NCBI RefSeq assembly: GCF_003966735.1
Contig: NZ_AP017378.1
Span: 3,244,905-3,308,904, forward strand
Length of the DNA stretch: 64,000 nt
Source: Desulfovibrio ferrophilus
GTDB taxonomy: Bacteria; Desulfobacterota; Desulfovibrionia; Desulfovibrionales; Desulfovibrionaceae
Direction of reading: 5' to 3'
Position numbers and translations under genes: made by a program. The notes beneath the pieces are model-generated. The model worked only from the letters and a program-made list of their open reading frames with translations. It made no database searches and had not been told where the DNA came from. This document shows, piece by piece, positions 1-9,354 of the stretch. Positions within the stretch are counted from its first letter, which is position 1, and every line of letters begins with the position of its first letter.

Positions 1-1808
1 CCGGTTGTTGCCCGTTGTTGATCTGCGTCATCTGGTGCACGAGCCTGAGTTGCATCAGGAATTCATACGCTTCCACTGCTTCCACGATGAGGTCCGGGGC
101 CACGTGTCCGCGTTCCTTGAGCAGCTCCAGGCGATCCAGGGTGTTGGTCTCAGTGATCTTGTGCTTCAGGGCAAAGAGTCGCCCGAAATCCACAAAGGGC
201 ACCAGCCCGCTCTTTTTCAGGTCCAGACGGTCTTTGTGTTCGCCGTTTTTCTCAACGATGAATCCTCGGAAAAAAGAGAGTGGGGTCCGGGCGGTCATGC
301 AATCCTTGGCCAGATAACGCAGGAATACACTTTCTCGTGCGGCGTGCAGAGTCACGTGCTTGCGCAGGGATTGGCCCAGGGAAAGTTGTCCGTAACCGGG
401 CCGGAAATCGAAAAAGATGGTGGCATTCAGAACTTCTGCCGGCTCGGGGCGCAGGATCATGCGTTCGAAGTAGTCGCGGCAGATGGTGAAGGGCTGCCGC
501 CATTTGGGGTTGGAGGCCATCATCTCGCCCGGGCACAGGGGATAGCCGCATTGCACCAGGTGCGCGATGGCGGCTTCGGTGAAGCGTGCGAAGTAGTCCT
601 TGGCTGCTCGTGCTTCGTCCTCGCCCACGGGATCCCGATAGACCAGCGCGTTGTCCTGATCCGTATGGAAGGTCTGTTCCTTGCGGCCTTCGGAACCCAT
701 CAGGATCCAGCAGAAGGGCACGGGCGGTGGTCCCATTTCGTCCTGAAGCATGTTCAAAAGTTTTTCCAGAATCAGATCGTTCATGACCGTGATCATGCGC
801 GTGATGTTTCCGGCCTTGGCTCCTTCCTCGATGAGGCTGCCCACGGTGACAGGCACCTTTTGTGAAAGGGGGTACAGTCCCGCGATGTCGCGTACGGTCA
901 TGATTTCGCGGAACAGGGAGACGGGTGAGCGGCCCTGGATGAGCATGATGTCGTGGGAGGTGATCATGCCCTGTACCTCGCCGTGGCGGGTGACGGCCAA
1001 GTGATGAATCTGAGCGCTCATCATCTTGAGCAAGGCATCGAAGCAGGGCTCGCGATGCGGGACCGTGGCCAAGGGGGAACTCATGATGAATTCCACAGGG
1101 GCGTCGGTGGATTCACCTTCGGCCACGGCGCGCCGAAGGTCCTTGTCCGTGACGATGCCAGTAGCTTCGCCACTGGGGTCAGTCACCAGTAGCGAGCCGA
1201 TGTTCTTGTTGTTCATGATCTGTGCTGCTTCGCGGATGCTGCGACCATTGGCGATCATCATGGGCGCACGCTTGACGATGTCTCCCACGCGTGATGCGAA
1301 CAGATACAGGGGGCTTGTGGCGCAGAGGTCCGCGTGTTGCCTTCTCAGTTCCGAGAAGGCCTTGGCAATATAGCTCTCGGAAAAACTGTGCAGATAATAT
1401 TGGGCAAGAGCCGGATGTGCGGCCACGACCTTGCGGAATAATACCGCTGGAATCTTGAAGCAGAAGGTGTCCTCGATGGTCTCGGCAGACAAACTGGCCG
1501 GTGCGTCGCGGATGGCGCCCAATGCTCCCACGGCCTGGCCTTCGCCCCGGTAGTCGATGGGTTTTTCCTCGCCTTGATCCTGAATGAGGGTCAGCTTGAT
1601 TGCGCCGCTGCGCACCACGAGGACATCCTCGATGATGGTTTCATTCTGGGTCAGCAGGCGGGTGCCCTTGGGGTAGAAGTCGATGGCGCATTCTGAGGCC
1701 AATGCGTTCAGCTCGGCTTCGGGCAGATCTGAAAAAGGAAGCGTCTTTTCCAGAAATGGAACCAGCTCTGCCGCTTGTGCGGTGAAGACGTCGCTGCTGT
1801 TGACCATG
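1..1808 (-). CDS. cNMP-binding / CBS-pair / DUF294 nucleotidyltransferase-like protein (partial)
   Basis: The reading frame starts at the ATG complementary to 1806-1808, after a GGAG-type ribosome site, and runs off the left edge without a stop, so the C-terminus is missing. In order I read a cyclic-nucleotide-binding-like domain (about residues 15-135), a CBS pair (about 150-280, with GSLLVTD and GMITSHD), and a DUF294 nucleotidyltransferase domain with GSEGRKEQ followed by TDQDNAL. The DUF294 C-terminal domain follows. Proteins of this architecture are often encoded beside acetate-type sodium:solute symporters and are thought to regulate them by an unknown nucleotide or UMP-transfer signal. 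The adjacent symporter pair on the same strand fits that. The function is inferred from domains only. Confidence 0.88.
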
Positions 1809-1831
1809 ATTCTCCGCCCGGTTTGTTGTTC

Positions 1832-1866
1832 CAGTACGGGGCGTGTCTTTCACGCCCCGTACTGGT
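1832..1866. terminator. Perfect 15-bp hairpin in the leader of the DUF294 gene
   Basis: CCAGTACGGGGCGTG at 1832-1846 is repeated as its exact reverse complement at 1852-1866 around a 5-base loop. A T-run follows only on the plus strand (1867-1871), so by the usual rule it would stop plus-strand (antisense) transcription. On the minus-strand message of the DUF294 gene it would be a stable 5' leader structure about 24 bases before the start codon. Confidence 0.6.
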
Positions 1867-1978
1867 TTTTGTTTGACTTTCAGTGGTCTCGCATCGCCAA
1901 TCTTTGGCGGATGATGATTTCTCACAAATGGTATTTAAAGCCTCTGCGAATATTACCTTTAACCGAATGTCGTTCAGA

Positions 1979-2074
1979 ATCCAGGCTGGGTCGGCGCAAG
2001 GACTGTTCAGGTCCGAAGCATATCTGCAATATGCGAAGAGTTGAACGGTTTGCAGCAACACCCCCAGCCTGGAT
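1979..2074 (-). repeat. Structured intergenic repeat, copy H
   Basis: On the minus strand this begins 14 bases after the symporter stop codon. The outer arms ATCCAGGCTGGG (1979-1990) and CCCAGCCTGGAT (2063-2074) pair perfectly. Inside are GTTGCTGC, a pairing stem, an apical GCATAT/ATATGC hairpin and CTTGCGCC, the same order of parts as in the copies at 12683, 17760, 28172, 29211 and 50526. It lies between two co-directional genes and is in sense orientation to the upstream one. Confidence 0.7.
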
Positions 2075-2088
2075 AAATGGACGACATT

Positions 2089-3864
2089 CTAGTGGTCGAC
2101 GGCCATGCCCGCCCCACGAGGGAAGCGCACGTTGTCCACCAATTCCTGAATCTCCTTGGGAGGCGCAGGAGTCACCAGCGAGACACCGATGATCATGGCG
2201 AAGTTCAGGAGCATGCCGATGAAGCCGATGCCTTCAGGGCTGATATCCATGAACCACCAGCCCACACCCAGGAACTTGGTCTGGATGATATAGAGCATGG
2301 TGAAACCAATACCTGCAACCATACCCGCGATGGCGCCTTCACGCGTGGCCCGTTTCCAGAAGATGCCAAGCACCAGGATCGGGAAGAAGCTCGACGCACC
2401 GAGGCCGAAGGCCAGGGCCACAACCTGGGCCACGAAGCCCGGCGGGTTGATGCCGAAGTAACCAGCCACACAGACAGCCACACCGATCATCACACGGCCA
2501 ACGGCCAGACGCGACTTTTCGGACGCATTGCGGTTGATGAGCCTGTAATACAGGTCATGGGAGATGGATGAGGCAATGACCAGCATCAGACCCGAAGCAG
2601 TGGACAGGGCCGCAGCCAGGCCACCAGCAGCAACCAGGGCGATGACCCAGGCGGGCAGACCGGCGATTTCGGGGTTGGCGAGCACCATGATGTCACGGTC
2701 CACATACAGTTCGTTGGTCGAGCTTGAGGGCGCATTGCTGATCGAGCGTTCGCCATGAGTACCAAGGGCGCCAGTGAATGATGGCTTGCCGACAAAAGCA
2801 GCGCCAGCGCGATACTGGATGATGCCGTCGTTGTTCTTGTCCAGCCAGGCGATGAGGCCGGTGGTTTCCCAGTTGTTGAACCAGGTCGGGGCTTCGGCAT
2901 AGGTCTTTTCATTGATGGTGTTGACCATGTTGTAGCGCGCAAAACTCGCAACAGCCGGGGCTGTGGTGTAGAGAATGGCGATGAACAGCAGGGCATACCC
3001 GGCGGACAGGCGTGCGGCGCGAACGCTGGGCACGGTGTAGAAACGGATGATGACGTGGGGCAGACCCGCAGTACCAACCATCAGGCTCATGGTCATGGCA
3101 AACACATCCAGCATGGATCTATTGCCGGGGCCAAAGGCCGAGGTGTATTCGCGGAAGCCCAGATCAGTGCCGATCTGGTTCAGCGTGTCGAGCAGATATT
3201 TGCCCGCGTCAGGACCGGAGATGATGGTGCTGCCGAAACCGATCTGGGGGATGGCAACGCCCGTGATCTTCACGGAGATAGCCACAGCCGGGATCAGGAA
3301 GGCCACGATGAGTACGCAGTACTGGGCGACCTGAGTCCAGGTGATGCCCTTCATGCCGCCGAGTCCCGCGTAGATGAACACGATGACCATGCCGATGACC
3401 ACGCCCGTGTTCACGTCCACTTCCAGGAAGCGGGAGAACACGATGCCGACGCCGCGCATCTGCCCGGCAACGTAGGTCAGGGACACGAAAATGGCGCAGA
3501 TCAGTGCCACCAGTCGTGCGATATTGGAATAATAGCGGTCACCCACGAAGTCCGGGACAGTGAATTTGCCGAACTTGCGGAGGTAGGGTGCCAGAAGCAG
3601 GGCCAACAGTACATAACCGCCGGTCCAGCCCATCAGGTACACTGCACCGGTGTATCCCTGGAAGGAAATGATGCCTGCCATGGAGATGAACGAGGCTGCG
3701 CTCATCCAGTCCGCGGCGGTGGCCATGCCATTGGCCAGCGGCGGGACACCGCCCCCGGCCACGTAAAAACCTTTGGTATCTTTGACTCGTGAGAGCCAGG
3801 CGATGGTGATGTAGACCCCGAAGGTCAATCCCACCATGACGTATGTCCAGCCTTGAATGCCCAT
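2089..3864 (-). CDS. Sodium:solute symporter large subunit (acetate/carboxylate type)
   Basis: This 591-residue membrane protein of the solute:sodium symporter (SSS) family has about 13 hydrophobic segments. It resembles the VC_2705/ActP branch: the N-terminus carries DTKGFYVAGGGVPP and NGMATAADWMSAASF, typical of acetate permeases. It would import a short carboxylate such as acetate, lactate or pyruvate with Na+ across the inner membrane. The start has a good ribosome site (CAGGAG) and lies 24 bases after the DUF4212 small-subunit gene, so the two are probably co-transcribed, followed by the cNMP/CBS/DUF294 gene. The exact substrate cannot be read from the sequence. Confidence 0.9.
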   Translation of the reverse strand: MGIQGWTYVMVGLTFGVYITIAWLSRVKDTKGFYVAGGGVPPLANGMATAADWMSAASFISMAGIISFQGYTGAVYLMGWTGGYVLLALLLAPYLRKFGKFTVPDFVGDRYYSNIARLVALICAIFVSLTYVAGQMRGVGIVFSRFLEVDVNTGVVIGMVIVFIYAGLGGMKGITWTQVAQYCVLIVAFLIPAVAISVKITGVAIPQIGFGSTIISGPDAGKYLLDTLNQIGTDLGFREYTSAFGPGNRSMLDVFAMTMSLMVGTAGLPHVIIRFYTVPSVRAARLSAGYALLFIAILYTTAPAVASFARYNMVNTINEKTYAEAPTWFNNWETTGLIAWLDKNNDGIIQYRAGAAFVGKPSFTGALGTHGERSISNAPSSSTNELYVDRDIMVLANPEIAGLPAWVIALVAAGGLAAALSTASGLMLVIASSISHDLYYRLINRNASEKSRLAVGRVMIGVAVCVAGYFGINPPGFVAQVVALAFGLGASSFFPILVLGIFWKRATREGAIAGMVAGIGFTMLYIIQTKFLGVGWWFMDISPEGIGFIGMLLNFAMIIGVSLVTPAPPKEIQELVDNVRFPRGAGMAVDH

Positions 3865-3888
3865 GACAATCTCCTGTGTGTTAGCGGC

Positions 3889-4128
3889 TTATTCGTCCAC
3901 GTCGTATTTTCGGTCCAACCGCAGCATCAGCAGGTAGTAGACATAGATCAGGATGACGAAGACATAGATGGAGCCCTGTTGGGCAAACCAGAATCCCAAG
4001 GGGAAGCCCCCCATGCGGAAGGCGTTCAGCGGCTCGACAAAAATAATGCCGCAGCCGTAGGAGACCAATGCCCAAATGGACAGCAGGATAATCATGTACC
4101 CAAGGTTCTGTTTCCAATACTCTTTCAT
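3889..4128 (-). CDS. DUF4212 symporter small subunit
   Basis: This is a 79-residue protein with two hydrophobic segments and the motif PLGFWFAQQGS, characteristic of the DUF4212 partner of VC_2705-type sodium:solute symporters. I chose the ATG complementary to 4126-4128, which begins MKEYWKQN, because a GGGGG ribosome site lies 7 bases upstream and family members start here. A longer frame reaching back to 4245 has no ribosome site. It is the first gene of the symporter group. It is probably needed for assembly or activity of the large subunit, as inferred for the family. Confidence 0.87.
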   Translation of the reverse strand: MKEYWKQNLGYMIILLSIWALVSYGCGIIFVEPLNAFRMGGFPLGFWFAQQGSIYVFVILIYVYYLLMLRLDRKYDVDE

Positions 4129-4524
4129 AATGTACCCCCAGTCCGTTGGTTTTGGCCGCTGCCACGTTGTTGCGCGCGTTGTTGCAGCAGAAGCCATTGA
4201 CTGATTGTGCTGTTGTATACGCCCATAATCCACAACGCATTTCATTTTCGGTGAGCGGTTGAAAAATGCGTTGGCAAAGCGGGTGAAAACGAGCGATTAC
4301 CGTTCCCCTTGTTTGTCGCGCCGCTTAATTTGTTAAAGTGACCGTCCGCCCCTGGCAGGGCTCCGATGACAACTGGAGTACGGTATTATGGCCGTGGTCA
4401 GGACCGGTGACGGTCTGATATTCACCTTTTGCGTTCAATCTGATACCAACGGTGGGAGTTGGTGTGACTGAAACCACCCTTGAATCGAGACCGAACCGGC
4501 CTGTGTGCCATTGAGGACCGTGCA
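4129..4524. other. Intergenic region between divergent genes, no gene seen
   Basis: This stretch separates the minus-strand symporter operon from the plus-strand cvpA-mazG pair and must hold both promoters. I looked for a sigma54 site and for clear -35/-10 pairs and found none I would defend. A tandem CGTTGTTGC direct repeat occurs near 4162-4182. Short open frames on both strands lack ribosome sites. Confidence 0.5.
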
Positions 4525-5181
4525 ATGATGATCAGTTTTCTCGACGTCGTATTCGCCGTGATCGCCTTGTTCTTTGTGGTGCGCGGCATGTTCCGCGGTT
4601 TGTTCAAGGAAATCGCGTCTACCGTGGGTGTTGTTGCCGCCTATTATGTGGCCAGCAACCACAACGAGATTTTTGTTCCGTTTTTCCAGGTTTGGTTCAA
4701 AAGTCCGGGGCTGCTGCACTTCCTGGCGTACGTGTCCATGTTCGTGGCTGTTATGTTTGGCGTGATGTTTGTGGCCTGGCTGCTGGCGCGCATGCTGCGC
4801 ATTACTCCCGTGTTCTGGGTGGACGTTCCCGGTGGCATGGCCGTGGGCTTCGTCAAGGCCTGGTTGGTCTGTGCGGTGGCACTTGTCGGTATTACCTCGT
4901 TCATGCCTGATGCCGAGTTCGTGAAGACATCCAAAGTGGTACCCTACTTGAATAATGGAGCGGATTTTCTGGCCAAGTATATGCCGGATAATATGAAGGA
5001 CTTTGACCCATCGATCCTGCGTGAGAAGATGGAAGCGGAAAAGAAGGAGGCCATGGAAAAATTCATGTCGGGCGGAAAGGGTTCCGACGACAAGGATGGA
5101 GCCATGAGCGAGAAATCACAGGAAATGCTTCAGAAGATGAGCAAGTCCATTAAAGAAATGATGTCCAAAGACAAAGAGTAG
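4525..5181 (+). CDS. CvpA family membrane protein
   Basis: This 218-residue protein has four hydrophobic segments in its first 150 residues, including FLDVVFAVIALFFVVRGMFRG, a typical start for the CvpA (colicin V production) family, and a charged Lys/Glu/Met-rich tail. The start ATG at 4525 has GAGGA about 8 bases upstream; a second in-frame ATG follows directly. CvpA proteins are inner-membrane proteins linked to envelope stress and colicin V export in enterics, but their biochemical role is unsettled. The mazG gene begins one base after this stop, so the two are co-transcribed. Confidence 0.85.
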   Translation: MMISFLDVVFAVIALFFVVRGMFRGLFKEIASTVGVVAAYYVASNHNEIFVPFFQVWFKSPGLLHFLAYVSMFVAVMFGVMFVAWLLARMLRITPVFWVDVPGGMAVGFVKAWLVCAVALVGITSFMPDAEFVKTSKVVPYLNNGADFLAKYMPDNMKDFDPSILREKMEAEKKEAMEKFMSGGKGSDDKDGAMSEKSQEMLQKMSKSIKEMMSKDKE

Positions 5182-5182
5182 T

Positions 5183-6022
5183 ATGACAGATACAAAAGAT
5201 GATGTGTCCGTAAAGGACCATGGCGAGGCGCTTTCCGAACTGATGGAAGTCATTGCCTCGCTGCTTGGCCCCGGGGGCTGTCCCTGGGATCAGAAACAGA
5301 CTCCCCAGACCATGACCGACTATGTGATCGAGGAGGCCTTTGAACTGGTGGAGGCCATTCGCGCCGACGCCCCGGAGTTTGGGACGGAGGCGACCCGCTC
5401 CGAGGTCAAGGAAGAGCTGGGGGACGTGGCCTTTCTGCTGCTGTTCCTGGCGACCCTGTACGAGCGTGAAGGATCCTTCAATCTTTCGGAATCCCTGCGC
5501 TACAGCGCGGCCAAGATGATCCGCCGCCATCCGCATGTGTTCGGTGACTTGAAGCTCAAGAATCAGGAGGAGCTGCTCTCCAACTGGGAGAAGATCAAGC
5601 GCAACGAGAACACCGAGGACGACGAAGCCCCCAAGCGGGTCTACGGCAGCCTGCCCAAGGGCCTGCCGCCCATGCTCAAGGCCTATCGCATCAACTCCAA
5701 GGCCGCACGCGCCGGATTTACTTGGGAAACCGACGACGATCAGGCCGGACAGCTGACCAGCGAATGGAAGGAATGGGAAGAGGCCAAAGCCTCGGGCGAT
5801 CAGGCGCGTATGGAAGAGGAGTTCGGCGACTATCTGTTTACCTTGATTGAATATGGCCGTCGCCACGGCATCAAGGCCAATTCCTCCCTGGACGGAGCCA
5901 ACAACAAGTTCCTGTCCCGCTTCAATCAGATGGAAGACGTCGTGCGCGACAAGGGTAAGGACATCCCCGATCTGTCGCTGGATGAACTGAATAAGATTTG
6001 GGATGCAGTGAAGAAGAAGTAA
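5183..6022 (+). CDS. mazG: Nucleoside triphosphate pyrophosphohydrolase MazG
   Basis: This 279-residue two-domain MazG protein hydrolyses nucleoside triphosphates to monophosphates and pyrophosphate, which removes abnormal nucleotides and can lower ppGpp-related signalling. The first domain shows CPWDQKQTPQTMTDYVIEEA and EVKEELGDVAFLLLF, the EExxE...ExxD metal-binding pattern. The second has EEFGDYLFTLIEYGRRHGI. Its length matches the family. It follows the CvpA-family gene with one base between stop and start, and a strong bidirectional terminator lies downstream. Confidence 0.95.
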   Translation: MTDTKDDVSVKDHGEALSELMEVIASLLGPGGCPWDQKQTPQTMTDYVIEEAFELVEAIRADAPEFGTEATRSEVKEELGDVAFLLLFLATLYEREGSFNLSESLRYSAAKMIRRHPHVFGDLKLKNQEELLSNWEKIKRNENTEDDEAPKRVYGSLPKGLPPMLKAYRINSKAARAGFTWETDDDQAGQLTSEWKEWEEAKASGDQARMEEEFGDYLFTLIEYGRRHGIKANSSLDGANNKFLSRFNQMEDVVRDKGKDIPDLSLDELNKIWDAVKKK

Positions 6023-6095
6023 AAAATACTTTTCTTGGGGCAAGGGGTGTTGTGAAAAAAGCTCCCAAATCCCATTCCCTTCAAAAAAATTCTAC

Positions 6096-6133
6096 CGCCC
6101 GTTATCGGCTTTGCCGCTAGCGGGCGATTTTTA
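6096..6133. terminator. Bidirectional rho-independent terminator
   Basis: The stem CGCCCG...CGGGCG (6096-6101 with 6121-6126), extended by CGGC/GCCG, has a T-run after it on the plus strand (6128-6132). On the minus strand a longer T-run corresponds to the A-run at 6083-6089. It separates the convergent mazG and glycosyltransferase genes. Confidence 0.85.
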
Positions 6134-6163
6134 TTGAAGTCCACATGTCGTCGAGAAAGGTTT

Positions 6164-7405
6164 CTATGCGGAGGGCGTTGTTCCGTCATGAACGGCGAGC
6201 CAGGCATTGAGAGCGTCCCGGGTTGCCTGATCCCTTGTCTTGCCGTGCAGGGTCCTGGCGTGTCTGATCAAAAAGGCTTGGTCCTTGAGTACGTCACGGA
6301 TAAGGGCGATTTTCTTTACCGTCTTGGCGGCCTGCTCGGAGTGTCCTGCTTCGGCCAGGGTCCGGGCAAGTTCATGATAGGCATCGATGCTGGGGCATAG
6401 GATTGCCCGCAGCTCGGCCGCAATAGCGGCGTTGTGCGGCTGGTGGTGCGTCCATAGGGCGTATCCCTCATCCCAGAGTGGTTCGGCCTGCAACAGCTCC
6501 GGCAGGCGGGCAGGGTCCGGTTTAGCGGACCAGTTTGCTTCAATCTCCGACTGCTTCTCTGTGGACAATTTTAGGGCTAGGTCGAGCCAGGGGGTGAAGG
6601 TCGGACGATAGCCATCCTCAGCGGCCAGACGGATATCGTCCTCCTGGGCGCCGGGCTTTCTGGTCAGCAGTAGGGTCATGTTGTGCTGTTCATGGTTGAA
6701 ACGTCCCGTGGTGCAGCTTGTCAGATGGATCAGGCAGCTTTCCGGGATGACGGAGAAATATCCCCCGCTTTTGATAGCCCTGCAGCAGAAGTCCACATCC
6801 TCCATGCCGTTGACGAAGCCTTCGAAAAAACCGCCCAGGGCGTGAAAGAGGCGGGTGGGCATTAGCATGGCTGCGCCGGTGATGACTTGAAGCTGTCGGC
6901 GCTTTCGGGTCACGGGATGTGAGTGAGGAAACATTTCGTACAAATGCCTGAATTGCGGGCCGACCGAAGCCGTGATGCCTAGGTGCTGGACTCGCCCTGA
7001 GCGTGGGCGGTCGTTTTCGGGAAAAACCAATAGCGGGCCGACCCCAATCAGCTTGGAGTCCTGTTGCAGGGCCTTGAGCAGCGGAGGCAGCCAGCCTGAA
7101 GTGAAGAAGATATCGTTGTTGAGCAGCAGCAGATAGCGGCCCGTGGCAGCTTGGGCGCCCTGGTTGCAGGCAACCGCAAAACCTCGGTTTTCCGAAAGTC
7201 GGAGATGTTTGAATGAGTCTCCAAAAAGGCTCGTGCCCAGGGTCGGAGCGCTGTGCGGCGTCTCGTCCGTGGAACCGTTGTCCACGAGAATGACTTCAAG
7301 AGTGATTCCATCTGCTGTGGCGGCAAGCCCTTTGAGGCAGGTTTGGGTCAATTCCCAGTTGTTCCAGGCCGGGATGATAACCGAAATCGTAATGCTGCTG
7401 GTCAT
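6164..7405 (-). CDS. Family 2 glycosyltransferase with C-terminal helical extension
   Basis: This 413-residue protein has a GT2 (GT-A fold) domain in its first 250 residues: SVIIPAWNNWELT, VILVDNGSTDET and the nucleotide/metal loop LLLLNNDIFF, plus GGFFEGFVNGMEDVDFCCRA in the acceptor region. It resembles the rhamnosyltransferase-like branch that transfers sugars to polysaccharide or protein. The last 150 residues look like helical, TPR-like repeats. It lies 34 bases after cmk on the same strand. Substrate and acceptor are unknown. Confidence 0.85.
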   Translation of the reverse strand: MTSSITISVIIPAWNNWELTQTCLKGLAATADGITLEVILVDNGSTDETPHSAPTLGTSLFGDSFKHLRLSENRGFAVACNQGAQAATGRYLLLLNNDIFFTSGWLPPLLKALQQDSKLIGVGPLLVFPENDRPRSGRVQHLGITASVGPQFRHLYEMFPHSHPVTRKRRQLQVITGAAMLMPTRLFHALGGFFEGFVNGMEDVDFCCRAIKSGGYFSVIPESCLIHLTSCTTGRFNHEQHNMTLLLTRKPGAQEDDIRLAAEDGYRPTFTPWLDLALKLSTEKQSEIEANWSAKPDPARLPELLQAEPLWDEGYALWTHHQPHNAAIAAELRAILCPSIDAYHELARTLAEAGHSEQAAKTVKKIALIRDVLKDQAFLIRHARTLHGKTRDQATRDALNAWLAVHDGTTPSA

Positions 7406-7439
7406 GTACTTTCCTGTTTCATCCCTGCCGTGAGGGTCG

Positions 7440-8099
7440 CTAGGTTATCGCGTTCATGATGGCGTTGAACACACCCTCAATATTCAGCGAGCCGGTATCA
7501 ATGATGTGCGCGTCTTCGGCGGGTTTCAGGGGGGCGACGGCGCGGTTGCGGTCCTGATGGTCGCGGGCTTTGATCTGCTCTGTGATCTGCGTGAGGTCGG
7601 CGGGCTTGTCCATCTCAAGGAGTTGGTCCACCCGGCGCTGGGCGCGGATTTCAGGGGCGGCGTCCAGAAAGATCTTGGCGCTGGCACCGGGGAAGACCAC
7701 AGTGCCCATGTCGCGGCCTTCGGCCACCAGCGGCGTCTCGGCGCCCACGGTCTGCTGTTGTTCCTTAAGGAACGCGCGCACGCGAGGCAGTGTGCCCACG
7801 GTGCTGGCCATCATGCCCACTTCCTCGGTGCGGATCTCGTCGCCGATGACATGGCCGTTGACGGACAGCGTGCTCGTGCTGCCCGAGCCGGACAGGCTGA
7901 AGTGGATATCCGCCAGCCGGGTTTCCAGTTCGGCCTCGGAGAGTTCGTCCGCACCGTGCCCGAGGATAAGCGCCGTGGCTCGGAACATGGCCCCGGTATC
8001 CAGATAGGCAACGCCCAAGGCATCGGCCACGCGTTTGGCAAGGGTGGTCTTACCCACGCCTGCCGGGCCGTCCAGGGTGATGATGGTCGGATTGCTCAT
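7440..8099 (-). CDS. cmk: Cytidylate kinase
   Basis: This 219-residue (d)CMP kinase converts CMP/dCMP to the diphosphates with ATP. The N-terminus has the P-loop DGPAGVGKTTLAKRVA, then YLDTGAMFRATA, the CMP-binding loop VAEGRDMGTVVFPGA, and RAQRRVDQL and RDHQDRNRAVAPL, all typical of Cmk. The start is the ATG at 8099, which overlaps the hisC stop by four bases (ATGA). A longer frame up to 8480 would only run through hisC in another frame. Confidence 0.95.
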   Translation of the reverse strand: MSNPTIITLDGPAGVGKTTLAKRVADALGVAYLDTGAMFRATALILGHGADELSEAELETRLADIHFSLSGSGSTSTLSVNGHVIGDEIRTEEVGMMASTVGTLPRVRAFLKEQQQTVGAETPLVAEGRDMGTVVFPGASAKIFLDAAPEIRAQRRVDQLLEMDKPADLTQITEQIKARDHQDRNRAVAPLKPAEDAHIIDTGSLNIEGVFNAIMNAIT

Positions 8100-9211
8100 G
8101 ATCCCAGAATCTCCTTCATGACATCCAGCAGGGCGCGGTTTTCGCTGGCGTCGCCCACGGATACACGCAGGGACTCGGGCAGGTTGTAGCTCGACAGCGG
8201 ACGGATGATGATGCCCCGTTCCAGGAGCGCCTGGAACAGGCCTTTGGCGTCGTGGCTGGCCCCTGCGGGCAGATCGATGAGCAGGAAATTGGCCATGGAC
8301 GGGTGAACCTTGCAGCCCATGGACTGGAAGCCTCGGGTCAACTGCTCGCGCCCCTCGCTCACGACCTTGCGGGTGGCCTCGATATAGACCGTGTCGGAGA
8401 GGGCGGCGATGCCCGCCATCTCGGCCAGCACATTCACGGAGAACGGCAGCTTCACGCGCAGGCAGTAGTCGGCCAGCCACTCGGGCAGGATGCCGTAGCC
8501 CAGGCGCAGGCCCGCCAATCCGTACATCTTGGAGAAGGTGCGCAGGATGGCGACATTCTCGAACTCGTTCAGGCGCGGCAGCAGGGAATACTCTTCCAGG
8601 GGTTGGGCAAAATCCATGTAGGCTTCGTCAATGACCAGCAGGCACTGTGGCGGCAAGGCGCGGGCCAGGGCCTCCAATTCGGAGGCCTTGGGCGTGAAGC
8701 CCGAAGGGTTGTCCGGAGTGGTCACGAAACAGATGGCCGTGTTCTCGTCGGCCAGGGCCAGCAGATCGTCCCACGGAAATGAGAAATCCGGTTTCAGTTT
8801 GGCCTGTCGCAGTTCCACCCCGCAGAGCTTGGCCTGTAGCTTGTACATGGAAAAGCACGGGTCAAAGGCGATGATGTTGTCCTGACCGGGGCGAGCCTTG
8901 ATGCGCACGAGCAGGTCGATGATCTCGTCGGAGCCGTTGCCGGCCACAATGCGTGACACAGGCAGGCCGAGGTGCTCGGCAATGGCGGCGTGCAGGCGCG
9001 GGGTGCCCGCCTGCGCGTAGCGAAAGGCCAGTCCGGCGTTCTGCTTGAGGACCTGTTGCACCACGGGCGAGGTGCCCAGCGGATTCTCATTGCTGGCCAG
9101 CTTGATAACCTTGCCCAGGCCATAACGTTCCTGGATTTCCTCGATGGCCATTCCGGCGTGGTATTTCTCGAAGTCCGGAATCTCGGGCCGGACCGTACGC
9201 AGATCGCTCAT
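8096..9211 (-). CDS. hisC: Histidinol-phosphate aminotransferase
   Basis: This 371-residue PLP enzyme of fold type I catalyses the transamination of imidazole acetol phosphate in histidine synthesis. Visible motifs are KLASNENPLG, AGNGSDEIIDLL, DNPSGF, VIDEAYMDF, and RTFSKMYGLAGLRLGYGI with the PLP lysine in SKM. The start at 9211 (MSDLRTVRPEI) has a CAGGAG site; a further upstream in-frame ATG at 9250 lacks one. It overlaps cmk by four bases, so translation is coupled. HisC-type enzymes can also act on aromatic 2-oxo acids, which is relevant here because no separate aromatic aminotransferase is in the aromatic cluster. Confidence 0.93.
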   Translation of the reverse strand: MSDLRTVRPEIPDFEKYHAGMAIEEIQERYGLGKVIKLASNENPLGTSPVVQQVLKQNAGLAFRYAQAGTPRLHAAIAEHLGLPVSRIVAGNGSDEIIDLLVRIKARPGQDNIIAFDPCFSMYKLQAKLCGVELRQAKLKPDFSFPWDDLLALADENTAICFVTTPDNPSGFTPKASELEALARALPPQCLLVIDEAYMDFAQPLEEYSLLPRLNEFENVAILRTFSKMYGLAGLRLGYGILPEWLADYCLRVKLPFSVNVLAEMAGIAALSDTVYIEATRKVVSEGREQLTRGFQSMGCKVHPSMANFLLIDLPAGASHDAKGLFQALLERGIIIRPLSSYNLPESLRVSVGDASENRALLDVMKEILGS

Positions 9212-9253
9212 GCTGACTCCTGAATGCTGATACTGAAAACAGGTCTCCAACGG

Positions 9254-9276
9254 CTCAAGGGAATACTCCCCTTGAG
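9254..9276. repeat. Short perfect hairpin upstream of hisC
   Basis: CTCAAGGG (9254-9261) and CCCTTGAG (9269-9276) pair perfectly, with no T-run on either strand. It lies in the 143-base gap between the holB stop and the hisC start, so it may be a 5' leader structure of hisC. Confidence 0.35.
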
Positions 9277-9354
9277 AATCCCTTCACGGGAATGAAAAAT
9301 GGGCCTCTGGTTCGGGCTTCGCCCCTCTATGGCTTCAGGCGGAAAGGCGGGGAG

